A stretch of DNA of 64,000 nucleotides from Oscillospiraceae bacterium (GTDB lineage Bacteria > Bacillota > Clostridia > Oscillospirales > Ruminococcaceae), in contig JAFYPL010000026.1 in NCBI GenBank assembly GCA_017547525.1, positions 1-64,000 on the forward strand, given 5' to 3'. The position numbers and the translations under genes are program-made. The notes beneath the pieces are model-generated. The model worked only from the letters and a program-made list of their open reading frames with translations. It did not search any database and was not told the DNA's origin. The stretch's first letter is position 1. Each line of letters begins with the position of its first letter. Shown here one piece after another: positions 26,280 to 35,281 of this stretch.

Positions 26280-27287
26280 ATGAAAAAGATTATCAGTCTT
26301 GCACTGGCTATGGCAATGTGCCTGTCTGTATTTACAGCATGCAGCCAGCCAGCTGAAGAACAGACACCTGAGGTAACTGCAGCAACATACGCTATCGCAG
26401 GTATGAAAGGTCCTACTACAATAGGTATGACAAAACTGATGAAAGATGCAGAAGCAAACAACGCTGACGAAGCATATACAGGCAATGTTTACAACGTGAC
26501 AATGTACGGCACAGCACAGGAAATCAACCCTCTGCTGATTCAGGGCCAGTTGGATATGGCAGCTGTACCTGCAAACGTGGCAGCAACACTGTACGCAAAA
26601 ACTGAAGGCGCTGTACAGGTAGTAGCTGTAAACACACTGGGCGTACTGTACATGGTGCAGACAGGCGACAGCGTACAGTCAATCGCTGACCTGAAAGGTA
26701 AAACAATCTACACAACAGGTAAAGGTACAACACCTGAATACACTCTGCGCTACATTCTGGCGGAAAACGGCATCGACCCTGATAAAGACGTTACAATCGA
26801 GTACAAGAGTGAAGCTACAGAAGTAGGCGCTCTGCTGGCTGCAACAGATGGTGAAATGGTTGCTATGCTGCCACAGCCATACGTAACAGCAGTTATGGCA
26901 CAGAACGACAAAGTAACTGTTTGTCTGGATATGACAGAAGAATGGGGCAAAGTATCTGACCAGAGACTGATCACAGGTGTAATGGTAGCAAGAAAAGAAG
27001 TTATCGAAGCCAACAAAGATGCATTTGACCAGTTCCTGAAAGACTACACAGCATCCGCTGAGTACGTGGTTGCAAATGTGGACGAAGCAGCTGCATGGGT
27101 AACTGAATACGGCATCGTAGCAAAAGAGCCTCTGGCTAAAAAAGCTATTCCAAACTGTAATATCACTTGCGTGACAGGTGAAGAAATGAAAGCACTGGTA
27201 AGCAACTACTGTCAGGTTCTGTTTGACCGGAACCCTGCGGCTGTAGGCGGTGCAATGCCAGACGACGCATTCTACTATGTGGGTTAA
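26280..27287 (+). CDS. ABC transporter substrate-binding lipoprotein (NMT1/SsuA-like)
   Basis: A 335-residue lipoprotein. The signal ends FTACSQP (Cys16 or so), and the mature part is a two-lobed binding protein of the taurine/thiamine-precursor type, with GPTTIGMTKLMKDAE and GQLDMAAVPANVAATLY. Ligand cannot be predicted; it could be an aromatic, pyrimidine or sulfonate compound. First gene of a three-gene importer operon. The start is the ATG after AGAAAGGA; an upstream in-frame start would spoil the signal peptide. Confidence 0.85.
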   Translation: MKKIISLALAMAMCLSVFTACSQPAEEQTPEVTAATYAIAGMKGPTTIGMTKLMKDAEANNADEAYTGNVYNVTMYGTAQEINPLLIQGQLDMAAVPANVAATLYAKTEGAVQVVAVNTLGVLYMVQTGDSVQSIADLKGKTIYTTGKGTTPEYTLRYILAENGIDPDKDVTIEYKSEATEVGALLAATDGEMVAMLPQPYVTAVMAQNDKVTVCLDMTEEWGKVSDQRLITGVMVARKEVIEANKDAFDQFLKDYTASAEYVVANVDEAAAWVTEYGIVAKEPLAKKAIPNCNITCVTGEEMKALVSNYCQVLFDRNPAAVGGAMPDDAFYYVG

Positions 27288-28035
27288 AAATAACGTAAAA
27301 AAATTATATGGTGTTTTGTTCTGGGTGGCCCTGTGGCAACTGATGGCGATGAAAATCGGCAAAGAAGTACTGCTGGCCTCCCCGGCTGCCACTTTTCGTG
27401 CGCTGACTGGCCTGATGGGTCAGCCGGCGTTCTGGCATACTATAGTATTTTCACTGACCCGCATAATGCTGGGCTTTACTCTGGCCGTAGTGCGGGGCGT
27501 GGCGTTGGGCATACTTTCTGCCTGGTCTGAAACAATACGCAATCTGCTGTCTCCGCTGTTCAGCGTAATAAAAGCCGTGCCTGTGGCATCCTTTATCATA
27601 CTTTTGTTGTTATGGGTACGCGGTGGTAACCTGTCCATCTGCATTTCTTTTCTGATGGTACTGCCTGTAGTATACAACAACATACTGCAGGGGCTGCTGC
27701 AGGTAGATAAAAATCTGCTGGAAATGGCTAAAGTTTTCCGACTTTCGTTTAAAAAACAACTGCTGTACATATACCTGCCACAGGTTTTGCCATATTTTAT
27801 AGCCGCATGCACCACTTCACTGGGGCTGTGCTGGAAAAGTGGCATAGCCGCCGAAGTAATCGGTATGCCGGCAGGGTCACTGGGTAACCGGCTGTACGAA
27901 ACAAAGCTGTACATGGAAACTGCCGAAATGTTCGCATGGACCGTGGTTATAGTTGTTATCAGTTTTGTGGTGGAAAAAGGCTTTTTATGGTTGCTGGCAA
28001 AGATAAATGACAAAATCACACAGGGCTTTCTGTAG
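27277..28035 (+). CDS. ABC transporter permease
   Basis: A 252-residue inner-membrane permease of the BPD-type importer family, with about six helices. The EAA loop is in QVDKNLLEMAKVFRL and the following YLPQVLPY; TGS-type loop is GKEVLLASPAAT near the start. The start ATG overlaps the stop of the binding-protein gene by 11 nt, showing translational coupling. Energy comes from the ATPase encoded 12 nt further on. Confidence 0.88.
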   Translation: MWVKNNVKKLYGVLFWVALWQLMAMKIGKEVLLASPAATFRALTGLMGQPAFWHTIVFSLTRIMLGFTLAVVRGVALGILSAWSETIRNLLSPLFSVIKAVPVASFIILLLLWVRGGNLSICISFLMVLPVVYNNILQGLLQVDKNLLEMAKVFRLSFKKQLLYIYLPQVLPYFIAACTTSLGLCWKSGIAAEVIGMPAGSLGNRLYETKLYMETAEMFAWTVVIVVISFVVEKGFLWLLAKINDKITQGFL

Positions 28036-28047
28036 GAGGTGGATTAT

Positions 28048-28620
28048 ATGAGAATAGATATAAAAAACCTGTACAAAAGCTATGGCGATACACCTGTGCT
28101 GGAAAATTTCAGTCTGAGTGTGGACAGTGAAAAGCCGGTGTGCTTTATGGGTATGTCCGGGCGGGGTAAAACCACCCTGTTTTCCATAATAATGGGTTTA
28201 ATGAAAGCAGACAAAGGCAGTGTAACCGGCACAGAAGGCAAAAGATTTTCCGCTGTTTTTCAGGAAGACAGGCTGTGTGATGAACTGTCTGCACTGATGA
28301 ATCTGGCAATCGTGACAGAAACACCGGACAAAGACAAAATCTCAGAATTACTGCTGTCCATGGGGCTGGACGAAGATGAAATACGTCGACCTGTAACAGA
28401 GCTGTCCGGCGGGCAGAAACGCCGTGTGGCCATTATGCGCGCCATGGTAAGTGACAGCGACATAGTGATGATGGATGAACCTTTCAAAGGCCTGGATGAC
28501 GCCACCAGAGAACAGGTAATCCACCGGGTAAAAGATAATCTGAAGGGACGAATGCTGATGGTTATCACCCATGACGAAAGCGACGCTGAAATGCTGGGCG
28601 CTGAAATAGTTTATATATAA
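28048..28620 (+). CDS. ABC transporter ATPase
   Basis: A 190-residue ATPase, short for the family (about 240). Walker A GMSGRGKTT, Q loop FQEDRLCD, signature LSGGQKRRVA and Walker B DIVMMDEPF are all there. I place the start at the ATG 9 nt after AGGAGG. It completes the importer begun at 26280; the C-terminal regulatory part is absent. Confidence 0.88.
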   Translation: MRIDIKNLYKSYGDTPVLENFSLSVDSEKPVCFMGMSGRGKTTLFSIIMGLMKADKGSVTGTEGKRFSAVFQEDRLCDELSALMNLAIVTETPDKDKISELLLSMGLDEDEIRRPVTELSGGQKRRVAIMRAMVSDSDIVMMDEPFKGLDDATREQVIHRVKDNLKGRMLMVITHDESDAEMLGAEIVYI

Positions 28621-28633
28621 CTGACACACAAAA

Positions 28634-28655
28634 AACCACCCTGGGGTGGCTTTCG
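28634..28655 (+). terminator. weak terminator of importer operon
   Basis: CCACC/GGTGG stem followed by a short T tract. Confidence 0.5.
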
Positions 28656-28712
28656 ATAAGACTGTATGAGAACATTGTTGGCACAAGAGAGTGCAGCACA
28701 GGAGTGTGACGT

Positions 28713-28753
28713 AAACGAGGTAGGAATCATCACGACTCCTACCTCGTTTGTGT
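28713..28753. terminator. strong hairpin terminator
   Basis: AAACGAGGTAGGA/TCCTACCTCGTTT, 13 bp, directly before the stop of the minus-strand endonuclease gene. Confidence 0.7.
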
Positions 28754-28765
28754 ATTAGTTGAAAT

Positions 28766-29758
28766 TTATGAAGTGGTTACATTTAGTCCACCAGTTATCC
28801 CCATCATGCCTATGAACAAAACATAAGCTATTACTATGCACAGAATGACGAACCCCCACTTCTTTATGTTCTTTCCACACAAAGTCATGTATGGGTTTCC
28901 CTTTTCGGTTTTTGATAACGCACCAAACATCAAGCCTAAAACCAATACGAATAAACCTTCTCCCAGAAACATTCCTGCGAATGTCGCATCTTCTCCATCT
29001 CCAAAAGCGCTCTCAAGAAGGAGCATAAGTAGGCATACCATACTCCAACCGATACATATTTTAGACCAGATTCTCATGCCTTTTCTGGAATGATTAGTAT
29101 TAGCTACTCCTATGCTATCATCATCTGTGTCAAAGTCATCTTCAAAATCGTCGTCTAATTCATCTTCGAATTCGCCACCACTATTAATACCAGTATAGCC
29201 TGATATACCAAAGCTTTCTAGTCCACCAGCTTTTGCGATAAGTTCATCCAGTTTTCTTCTGTCCCACAGCAGTACATTTGTGGCAGCAGCAAGCTGAATT
29301 GCTCCTGGTGTAAAAGTGGAGTTTGTCATTACAACACCTACGTGACAACCATAGAACTGTTTACCTGCAGAAACCTCTTGTACTGGCGTGTTACTTAATG
29401 CACTTGCATAGTTTTTACACTGAATTGCATACTTAATACCATCTTTTGCGGCCAGAACATCTACGCCTTGATCACCAGAACCAGGAGTAACTGTTACCTC
29501 CGAAAAGCCGACTTTCTGGAGCAAGTCTGCACAGAAATATTCAAACTCATGCCCCTCCATACCATCAATAGCAGAAACACCGCTTATATAGTGTACCTGT
29601 TTGGGTTTGAGAGAAGTCTTTTTCATTGTACGTTCAAGCTCATCAACATAGTCTTTTGCGTCTTTCAGACTAAACCCTGTATAATCGCGAACGAGTTTAA
29701 CTGCTTGAATCTTTTTGCCAGCTTTTATATAATCTGAAATTTCTTTTGTTGGTATCAT
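28766..29758 (-). CDS. Mrr-type restriction endonuclease domain membrane protein
   Basis: A 330-residue protein. The first 55 residues resemble the ribosomal L7/L12 C-terminal fold (GFSLKDAKDYVDEL). A PD-(D/E)xK endonuclease of the Mrr_cat type follows, with GSGDQGVDVLAAKDG and the catalytic AIQCKNY near residue 115, then an acidic linker and two membrane helices at the end. The endonuclease faces the cytoplasm. Possibly a defence nuclease. The start ATG follows GGAAGTGAG. It lies in a scarred area flanked by hairpins. Confidence 0.8.
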   Translation of the reverse strand: MIPTKEISDYIKAGKKIQAVKLVRDYTGFSLKDAKDYVDELERTMKKTSLKPKQVHYISGVSAIDGMEGHEFEYFCADLLQKVGFSEVTVTPGSGDQGVDVLAAKDGIKYAIQCKNYASALSNTPVQEVSAGKQFYGCHVGVVMTNSTFTPGAIQLAAATNVLLWDRRKLDELIAKAGGLESFGISGYTGINSGGEFEDELDDDFEDDFDTDDDSIGVANTNHSRKGMRIWSKICIGWSMVCLLMLLLESAFGDGEDATFAGMFLGEGLFVLVLGLMFGALSKTEKGNPYMTLCGKNIKKWGFVILCIVIAYVLFIGMMGITGGLNVTTS

Positions 29759-29940
29759 ATGGCTCACTTCCGTGTTTTAGTTTCATATATAGCATATCAT
29801 TTTACAATATAAAAAACAAGGCGAGAAGGGAGAAGGAATCGCAGAGCAAGATTCTACCATGGGTCCGAATTTTGCCTATCGCTTATTTGAACCTATTGGA
29901 ATCTTGTTGGGGAGTGCCTTCCCCAAACCCTGCTATTATA

Positions 29941-29988
29941 AAAAACGGGAAGCAACATGATTTAGGTCATGCTGCTTCCCGTTTTTGG
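29941..29988. terminator. long hairpin, bidirectional terminator
   Basis: AAAAACGGGAAGC pairs with GCTTCCCGTTTTT across a loop that holds an inner ATGA/TCAT stem. It sits in the gene-free stretch 29759-30038, which otherwise holds AT-rich sequence and the phrase TTGGGGAGTGCCTTCCCCAA at 29908. Confidence 0.65.
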
Positions 29989-30038
29989 CTATACTGTTTT
30001 ATTGGACCGCTCTCTGACGGGTGGTTTTATTTTTTTTG

Positions 30039-30413
30039 CTATTTTTTATAGATTACTCCGCCCATTACACCGTTCATTCCTTTATCTCGGCGATAAGAAG
30101 GCAGGTTCAGTTCAGTCCCGTTGCATACGCCACATGCAAATATATTTTCTTTACAGATGCCCTGTGACACCAGTATAGCGGTGTTTACATCATTCAGGTC
30201 TATATGTGTTTTTTCGCCTTTGCGGTACATATATTTTTCAAAGTCATGGTTGTATTCAAGGAACATTTCCCTTACCTCTTCCCCCACCTCAAAACAGTCC
30301 TGACAAAACGCACCCTGTTGGATGTATGTAAGGTAACTATCATGACTATCGGTCATGAACGCAGTCTTATTGTAAACTTCGCCAACACCTGCAATATAAG
30401 CATGTCCGCCACA
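30039..30413 (-). pseudogene. C-terminal remnant of laccase-domain (YfiH/PgeF) protein
   Basis: About the last 95 residues match the C-terminal part of the YfiH multicopper polyphenol-oxidase-like family: CFEVGEEV, THIDLNDVNTAIL and PSYRRDKG. The N-terminal two thirds, including the first metal-ligand His, are missing, and the frame is closed by a stop at 30414-30416. Upstream text does not continue the family. It is a decayed gene, probably cut by an insertion or deletion. Confidence 0.7.
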
Positions 30414-30548
30414 TTACATATTCTTTATCAGGCGCTGACCAGACCGGTGGAAATTTATCTGAAAGATATCGAAACAGCACTGGCACTGGCTACATGCCTG
30501 AAAAAAGCCGGCGGCGTGGCAGAAATTGTAGTTTTCAAAGATGGCTGA
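30340..30548 (+). other. possible remnant of a plus-strand gene end
   Basis: The last 100 nt, coding VEIYLKDIETALALA and KAGGVAEIVV, use codons typical of this genome, yet the upstream part collides with the laccase remnant and has no start signals. It may be the tail of a gene truncated by the same event. No family recognised. Confidence 0.3.
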
Positions 30549-30575
30549 TAATATACCGCTTATTTTTCACATAAC

Positions 30576-30606
30576 AAAAGGCACAGCAAAATGCTGTGCC
30601 TTTATA
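30576..30606 (-). terminator. terminator of pncB operon
   Basis: AAAGGCACAGC/GCTGTGCCTTT stem, T run on the minus strand. Confidence 0.8.
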
Positions 30607-30610
30607 TATT

Positions 30611-32074
30611 TTATTTTGTTTTTTCTTCCAGCAGTGCGCGCTGTGATTCCCAGAGTTTTGGTGAAAGGTCCACATAGTATTTATGAGGATATTCCAGACG
30701 CTTCACTTCGTCCCAGAGAGTGTCCAGCTGCTGCATTGTATAGTCGCGAATCTCTTTCAGTGAAGGGCTTTCATATACTTTTCTGCCTTTTTCAAAAACA
30801 GGTACCAGCAGCGGTTTGATAGTTACATCTGTCAGTGTCTGTTTCTTCCATGGTTCCAGTGGGCTGAAAATAGTGATTTCTGTCAGTTCAGATGGGTCTT
30901 CATCGTAAACTGTCAGATAGTCCGCCAGCGCTTTGCCTGTTTCATTAGAATAGATTCTCCATACTTTTTTATGATATGGAATAGTGATTTTTTCAAAACT
31001 TTCGCTGATTTTGATTTTTGGTATATGCTGACCATCTTTCTTTACAGCTACCAGTTTGTAAACTCCACCCAGTACAGGTGTGGAACGGCTGGTAATCAGG
31101 TTTTCACCTACGCCGAAAGAATCGATTTTTGCATCGTTTATCAGCAGATCACGGATAATGTATTCATCCATGGAGTTGGATGCGATTATCTGACAGTCGT
31201 GATAGCCTGCATCATCCAGCATAGCACGTGCTTTTTTGGACAGATAGGCAATATCGCCGCTGTCTATACGCACACCTACCGGTCTTTTGCCCAGTGGTTT
31301 CAGCACTTCATCAAATACTTTTATGGCATTTGGAATACCGCTTTTGATTACGTTGAAAGTATCTATCAACAGTACGGTACTGTCAGGATAAGTGCGTGCG
31401 TATGTTCTGAATGCTTCGTACTCAGAGTCAAAACTCTGTACCCAGCTGTGGGCCATAGTACCGGAAGCAGGGATACCGAAGTCCCTTTCCATCATAGTGT
31501 TTGATGTAGATACACAGCCACCGATGTATGCCGCACGGCTGCCATAGTTGGCACCGTCTATACCCTGTGCACGGCGTGCACCGAATTCCTGTACAGGTCT
31601 GCCCATGGCAGAGCGCACAATACGGTTAGCTTTTGTGGCGATAAGTGTCTGATGGTTGAGAATAACCAGCAGTGCTGTTTCTATCAGCTGTGCCTGAATC
31701 ATAGGACCTTCGATAATCATTGAAGGTTCTTTAGGAAACACTGGAGTGCCTTCAGGTACTGCCCAGACATTACATTCAAATCTGAAATCTGCCAGATAGT
31801 TCAGGAAAGCATCGCTGAACATATTTTTACTGCGCAGATAAGCTATATCATTATCTGTAAAATGCAGATTTTCCAGATAATCTATGGCCTGTTCCAGACC
31901 TGCGCTGATGGCAAAGCCACCGGAATCCGGAACACGGCGGAAAAACAGGTCAAAAACACCGATAGTGTCTTTGTTGCCGCTTTCAAAAAAGCCGTTGGCC
32001 ATTGTGAGTTCGTAAAAGTCTGTAAGAATTGAAATATTGCGTGGATCTTTAATGCTGTACTGAGAGTTTTTCAT
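30611..32074 (-). CDS. pncB: nicotinate phosphoribosyltransferase
   Basis: A 487-residue NAD salvage enzyme joining nicotinate to PRPP with ATP. It opens with LTDFYELTMANGFF; EFGARRAQGIDGA holds the active-site His loop region, and the barrel continues with VGVRIDSGDIAYLSKKAR and the FGVGENLITSRS phosphate site. Normal length. The chosen ATG has AGGAG 9 nt upstream and lies inside the 3' end of the preceding gene, with a 26-nt overlap. Confidence 0.93.
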   Translation of the reverse strand: MKNSQYSIKDPRNISILTDFYELTMANGFFESGNKDTIGVFDLFFRRVPDSGGFAISAGLEQAIDYLENLHFTDNDIAYLRSKNMFSDAFLNYLADFRFECNVWAVPEGTPVFPKEPSMIIEGPMIQAQLIETALLVILNHQTLIATKANRIVRSAMGRPVQEFGARRAQGIDGANYGSRAAYIGGCVSTSNTMMERDFGIPASGTMAHSWVQSFDSEYEAFRTYARTYPDSTVLLIDTFNVIKSGIPNAIKVFDEVLKPLGKRPVGVRIDSGDIAYLSKKARAMLDDAGYHDCQIIASNSMDEYIIRDLLINDAKIDSFGVGENLITSRSTPVLGGVYKLVAVKKDGQHIPKIKISESFEKITIPYHKKVWRIYSNETGKALADYLTVYDEDPSELTEITIFSPLEPWKKQTLTDVTIKPLLVPVFEKGRKVYESPSLKEIRDYTMQQLDTLWDEVKRLEYPHKYYVDLSPKLWESQRALLEEKTK

Positions 32075-32588
32075 TAGTGTAATCTCCTGCTCTGCCTTCA
32101 TAAATAGTGTTGAAACCAAATTTCAGGAAATCCTCTGGTTCTACCAGAGAATAGTGTTTGCCGAAATGGAGTATGTCTCTGAAGAGGTATGCTACAAAAC
32201 CGCTGCATGTGTAGTGGTTCTGTCTGTCCCATGGGATGCCGAAAAATATAGTTGGCAGACCCCGGATGCTGTAACGGTATCTTTCTGGTTCGCTTTCAAA
32301 TACAGAAAGATTTTCCTGCAGTTTGCCGAACTGTTCATCATCCAGCTGACCGTGAAGTACCGCTATTTTTGTGTTTGGCCACAGGCCAAAGTAACCTGTT
32401 TCCACACTTTCCTGTATGTAACCTGCCGGCAGCAGAAGTTTAGGGTTTTTGCGGCCGAAAGAATGGAAGTTATCCAGATCCCTGCTGAAAGCCAGGGATG
32501 TGTGGTTATAGTACTTATGTGTAAACATACGTACCAGCATTGCTACTGTGGTGTGTGAACGGCTGAGAACTATATAAAAGTCGTTCAT
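32049..32588 (-). CDS. permuted NlpC/P60-like (YiiX-type) protein
   Basis: A 179-residue protein. A His in YYNHTSLAF comes before the catalytic-type Cys in NHYTCSGFVAYLF, the circularly permuted order of the YiiX/C92 subgroup of papain-like hydrolases. It has no signal peptide, so it probably acts in the cytoplasm, perhaps on amides or thioesters. It follows dacF by 3 nt and overlaps pncB, so the three are an operon. Confidence 0.72.
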   Translation of the reverse strand: MNDFYIVLSRSHTTVAMLVRMFTHKYYNHTSLAFSRDLDNFHSFGRKNPKLLLPAGYIQESVETGYFGLWPNTKIAVLHGQLDDEQFGKLQENLSVFESEPERYRYSIRGLPTIFFGIPWDRQNHYTCSGFVAYLFRDILHFGKHYSLVEPEDFLKFGFNTIYEGRAGDYTNEKLSVQH

Positions 32589-32591
32589 CGG

Positions 32592-33920
32592 TTATCTCCT
32601 CCTGTGAACTTTCTGCATTTTTTCATGCTGTTTGAATCTTCTGTAAGTGAAAATAAGATAAATAACAATAAGCGTGAGTGTTACTGCCACAACCACACGG
32701 AAATACAGTGATGTGAACATTTCTGTCAGTTTTCCTATGAGGTACAGCAAGGTGCTGCGTTCCACATCATTGTGGCTTACCAGCTGGCTTGTCCCCACTT
32801 TCTGGCCTGCCAGATAATAGTCAACTGTACCGATTACATCACCGGATTTTACCGGTGCGCTTACATCTTCCGGCAGATTGTAAACTTTCCGGAAGCTGCT
32901 TTCATCCGCACTGTCCGGCAGTACTGACATAACCTCGTTATCTGCATACAGCAACAGGCTGTCAGTATCTTTGGCATATTTCAGCGGGATATCTGTAACC
33001 GGATAGGTCAATGAGTTTGCGCTGCGCAGTGAGTAGCTGTCAAAGAAATAGTCCATTATTTCCGCTGTAGTCACCATGGCAGGGCGTTTTTCGCTGTCGG
33101 TAATTTCTGCGCCGATTACAACCAGAATGTAGTTTTCACCATTTTTCTGGCATACGCAGATAAAGTTGTTATAGTCCAGAGTACCGGTTTTCATACCGTT
33201 TACATATGAACGGTAGTATGCAGGGTACGCACGGTTCTGCATTCTGTTGGTGTTCTGGATGTAGTATGGTGATGTGTGTTTTACGTTCGCCGGCATCTGG
33301 TATGTGTTTGTAGTAACAATATCCATAAAGCCCGGCAGTTCATAACAGGCCTTTGCGATAAGATACAGATCGTAGACTGTTGTGTAGTGGTTTTCTGTAA
33401 ACAGGCCGTGAGGGTTGGAAAAATTTGTGTTTGTACATCCCAGCTTTCTGGCCTCGTTGTTCATCATCATGCAGAAGTTTGATATATTGCCGTTACCCAC
33501 GTAGTCAGCCAGTATGCTGGCGGCCTCGTTGGCTGATGGCAGCATCATGGCGTACATCAGGTCTTTTACAGACAGGATTTCGCCCTGACGGATATCCGCC
33601 GTGGAGCTGTTCATGCCGTAAAGTTCGTCATAAACATAGCGTGGAGCGGTAATCATTGTGTTATCAAAATCGTCTACATAACGGTAAACTGTATATGCTG
33701 TAAGCAGTTTTGTCAGTGATGCAGGGTCATACTGCTCATGACTGTTTTTTTCAAAAATAACTTCACCTGTGTCCAGGCTGACCAGAATGTACGCTCTGGC
33801 ATCAGCTTCAAAAGGTAATTCGTATCTGGCTGCAGAAGTGGCTGATGCCGTCACTGGCAAACAGGACAGCACAAATACCATGCTGATAACCAGACAGAGG
33901 GATTGTAAAAGTTTTTTCAT
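32592..33920 (-). CDS. D-alanyl-D-alanine carboxypeptidase (penicillin-binding protein 5/DacF type)
   Basis: A 442-residue low-molecular-weight PBP that trims peptidoglycan stem peptides. Signal peptide (first 30), SxxK in YDPASLTKLL, SxN in LPSANEAAS and KTG in VNGMKTGTLDY are all seen; a PBP5 C-terminal domain follows, then a membrane helix at about 400-425 anchors it. A longer C-terminal anchor than the usual amphipathic tail. Start ATG has AAGGA 9 nt before. Confidence 0.9.
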   Translation of the reverse strand: MKKLLQSLCLVISMVFVLSCLPVTASATSAARYELPFEADARAYILVSLDTGEVIFEKNSHEQYDPASLTKLLTAYTVYRYVDDFDNTMITAPRYVYDELYGMNSSTADIRQGEILSVKDLMYAMMLPSANEAASILADYVGNGNISNFCMMMNNEARKLGCTNTNFSNPHGLFTENHYTTVYDLYLIAKACYELPGFMDIVTTNTYQMPANVKHTSPYYIQNTNRMQNRAYPAYYRSYVNGMKTGTLDYNNFICVCQKNGENYILVVIGAEITDSEKRPAMVTTAEIMDYFFDSYSLRSANSLTYPVTDIPLKYAKDTDSLLLYADNEVMSVLPDSADESSFRKVYNLPEDVSAPVKSGDVIGTVDYYLAGQKVGTSQLVSHNDVERSTLLYLIGKLTEMFTSLYFRVVVAVTLTLIVIYLIFTYRRFKQHEKMQKVHRRR

Positions 33921-34055
33921 TATAGACATTCCTTAACTTTTATATTAAAATATAACATTATAGTAATATGGGTTTAACTTTACAACTCTAATTATTTATT
34001 TTACCATAATTTTACACAAAAATAAAGTGAAATATATAGCAAAAAAGGAGAAAAT

Positions 34056-34706
34056 ATGGTTTTTATTACCGCAGATACTCATGGTGAACTGGAACGACTG
34101 ACCGACAAAAAACTGAAGTTCATAAAAAAATACGATACTGTGATCGTATTGGGTGATTTCGGCTTTGTATGGGATGGCAGCAGACAGCAGGACCGCAATC
34201 TGAAAAAGATAGCTAAACTGCCTTTCCGAGTATTGTTTATAGACGGATACAACGAAAATTTCTCCGCACTGGAAAAATACCCTGATGTGATATACCATGG
34301 TGCACAGGCAAAAGAAATCTGCCCTGACCAGGTGTATTACATAAAACGAGGTCAGGTGCTGGATATAGAAGATATGAAAATACTGTGTTTCGGCGGTGCT
34401 GATGACCATATACCTGATGTATTCAGCGATAATCCGCCTTCACAGGCAGATTTCGACACATGTAATGCCAGTCTGGAAAAAGCCGTCTGGAAAGTGGATT
34501 ACGTGCTGACACACTCCCCTAGCGGTATGATAAGCCGTTTTCTGAATCTGGAAAGTTTCGTGACAGGTAATCTGTTTGATTATCTGGATGAAATCAGCCA
34601 CAAGCTGGAGTATAAAAAATGGTTTTTCGGTATGTGTCATAAAGACAAGTACATTTCACCAAAAGTACAGGCTGTGTACACAGATATATATAAACTGGGC
34701 GAATGA
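34056..34706 (+). CDS. metallophosphoesterase
   Basis: A 216-residue calcineurin-like phosphoesterase. Seen are TADTHGELERL, VLGDFGFVWDG and, near the C terminus, FGMCHKDKY. The GNHE-type block reads IDGYNEN, so the usual His of the third block is absent, and activity is uncertain. Good AAAAAGGAG ribosome binding site. Confidence 0.78.
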   Translation: MVFITADTHGELERLTDKKLKFIKKYDTVIVLGDFGFVWDGSRQQDRNLKKIAKLPFRVLFIDGYNENFSALEKYPDVIYHGAQAKEICPDQVYYIKRGQVLDIEDMKILCFGGADDHIPDVFSDNPPSQADFDTCNASLEKAVWKVDYVLTHSPSGMISRFLNLESFVTGNLFDYLDEISHKLEYKKWFFGMCHKDKYISPKVQAVYTDIYKLGE

Positions 34707-34898
34707 TTATTTTTCCCTGTCACCATACCAGGCCCACACCGGTGCCTCGTCCTGACCTTCTTTAGGTATAAATAATTTTGTCAGCAGGCGGTTAGCCACA
34801 AAAAGCACCACTGCCATTATACCCGCGAAAGCCACAAGATAGGCCGGCGGTATCATTTGGATAATGTTTGTTGTTTCTGTTGTAGCCAGATAAAACAT
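34707..34898 (-). CDS. 63-residue membrane protein
   Basis: One hydrophobic helix at about 15-40, then basic and acidic residues (EGQDEAPVWAW). AGGAGGGG directly before the ATG makes it real. It ends next to the metallophosphoesterase stop on the other strand. Unknown. Confidence 0.6.
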   Translation of the reverse strand: MFYLATTETTNIIQMIPPAYLVAFAGIMAVVLFVANRLLTKLFIPKEGQDEAPVWAWYGDREK

Positions 34899-35002
34899 AG
34901 CCCCTCCTGTAAATATGAAGAAAAATTCCTAATATATGATACCATTATCACTATCAAAATCAAATAGGAAATTCATAACAAAAGTTTAATATTTTCGTCA
35001 GA

Positions 35003-35028
35003 AGAGAAGGCGTTGCCTTCTCTTTTCT
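35003..35028. terminator. hairpin with T run
   Basis: AGAGAAGGC/GCCTTCTCT with 3-nt loop in the gene-free stretch 34899-35418; the gene it serves is unclear. Confidence 0.5.
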
Positions 35029-35066
35029 GTTTTTGCCGTAAATATTTGCCGGACCTGGTGCTAAAA

Positions 35067-35104
35067 ATGCATAATATACAAAATATATGCATAATATGCA
35101 AAAT
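35067..35104 (+). repeat. 18-bp tandem direct repeat, period 20
   Basis: ATGCATAATATACAAAAT and ATGCATAATATGCAAAAT differ by one base. Each also has partial palindromy (ATGCAT). Likely a regulatory repeat upstream of the amidohydrolase. Confidence 0.6.
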
Positions 35105-35209
35105 ACCTATTACCTATCATCATCAGAATCCTATCGTTTGACTAAAAAATGAGTATCTTCACAATTTTTCGACATAAAGGCCAGAAAATTTTTGAACGTG
35201 TTTATTATT

Positions 35210-35281
35210 GTGAAAATGCTGTAATTTTCACAGACTACGGGGGAAAATATTGTTGACAAGTTATATACCATAATATAGAAT
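35210..35281 (+). promoter_or_regulatory. palindrome and sigma-A promoter of M20 amidohydrolase
   Basis: GTGAAAAT-GCTGTA-ATTTTCAC (35210-35231), a perfect 8-6-8 inverted repeat, lies 21 nt before TTGACA (35253-35258), 17 nt, TAGAAT (35276-35281). About 135 nt of leader follow. Together with the tandem repeat this suggests control by a dimeric regulator. Confidence 0.65.

Noticed and set aside
35067..35104. CRISPR-like repeat
   Set aside because: Only two copies with a 2-nt gap, no spacers and no cas genes.
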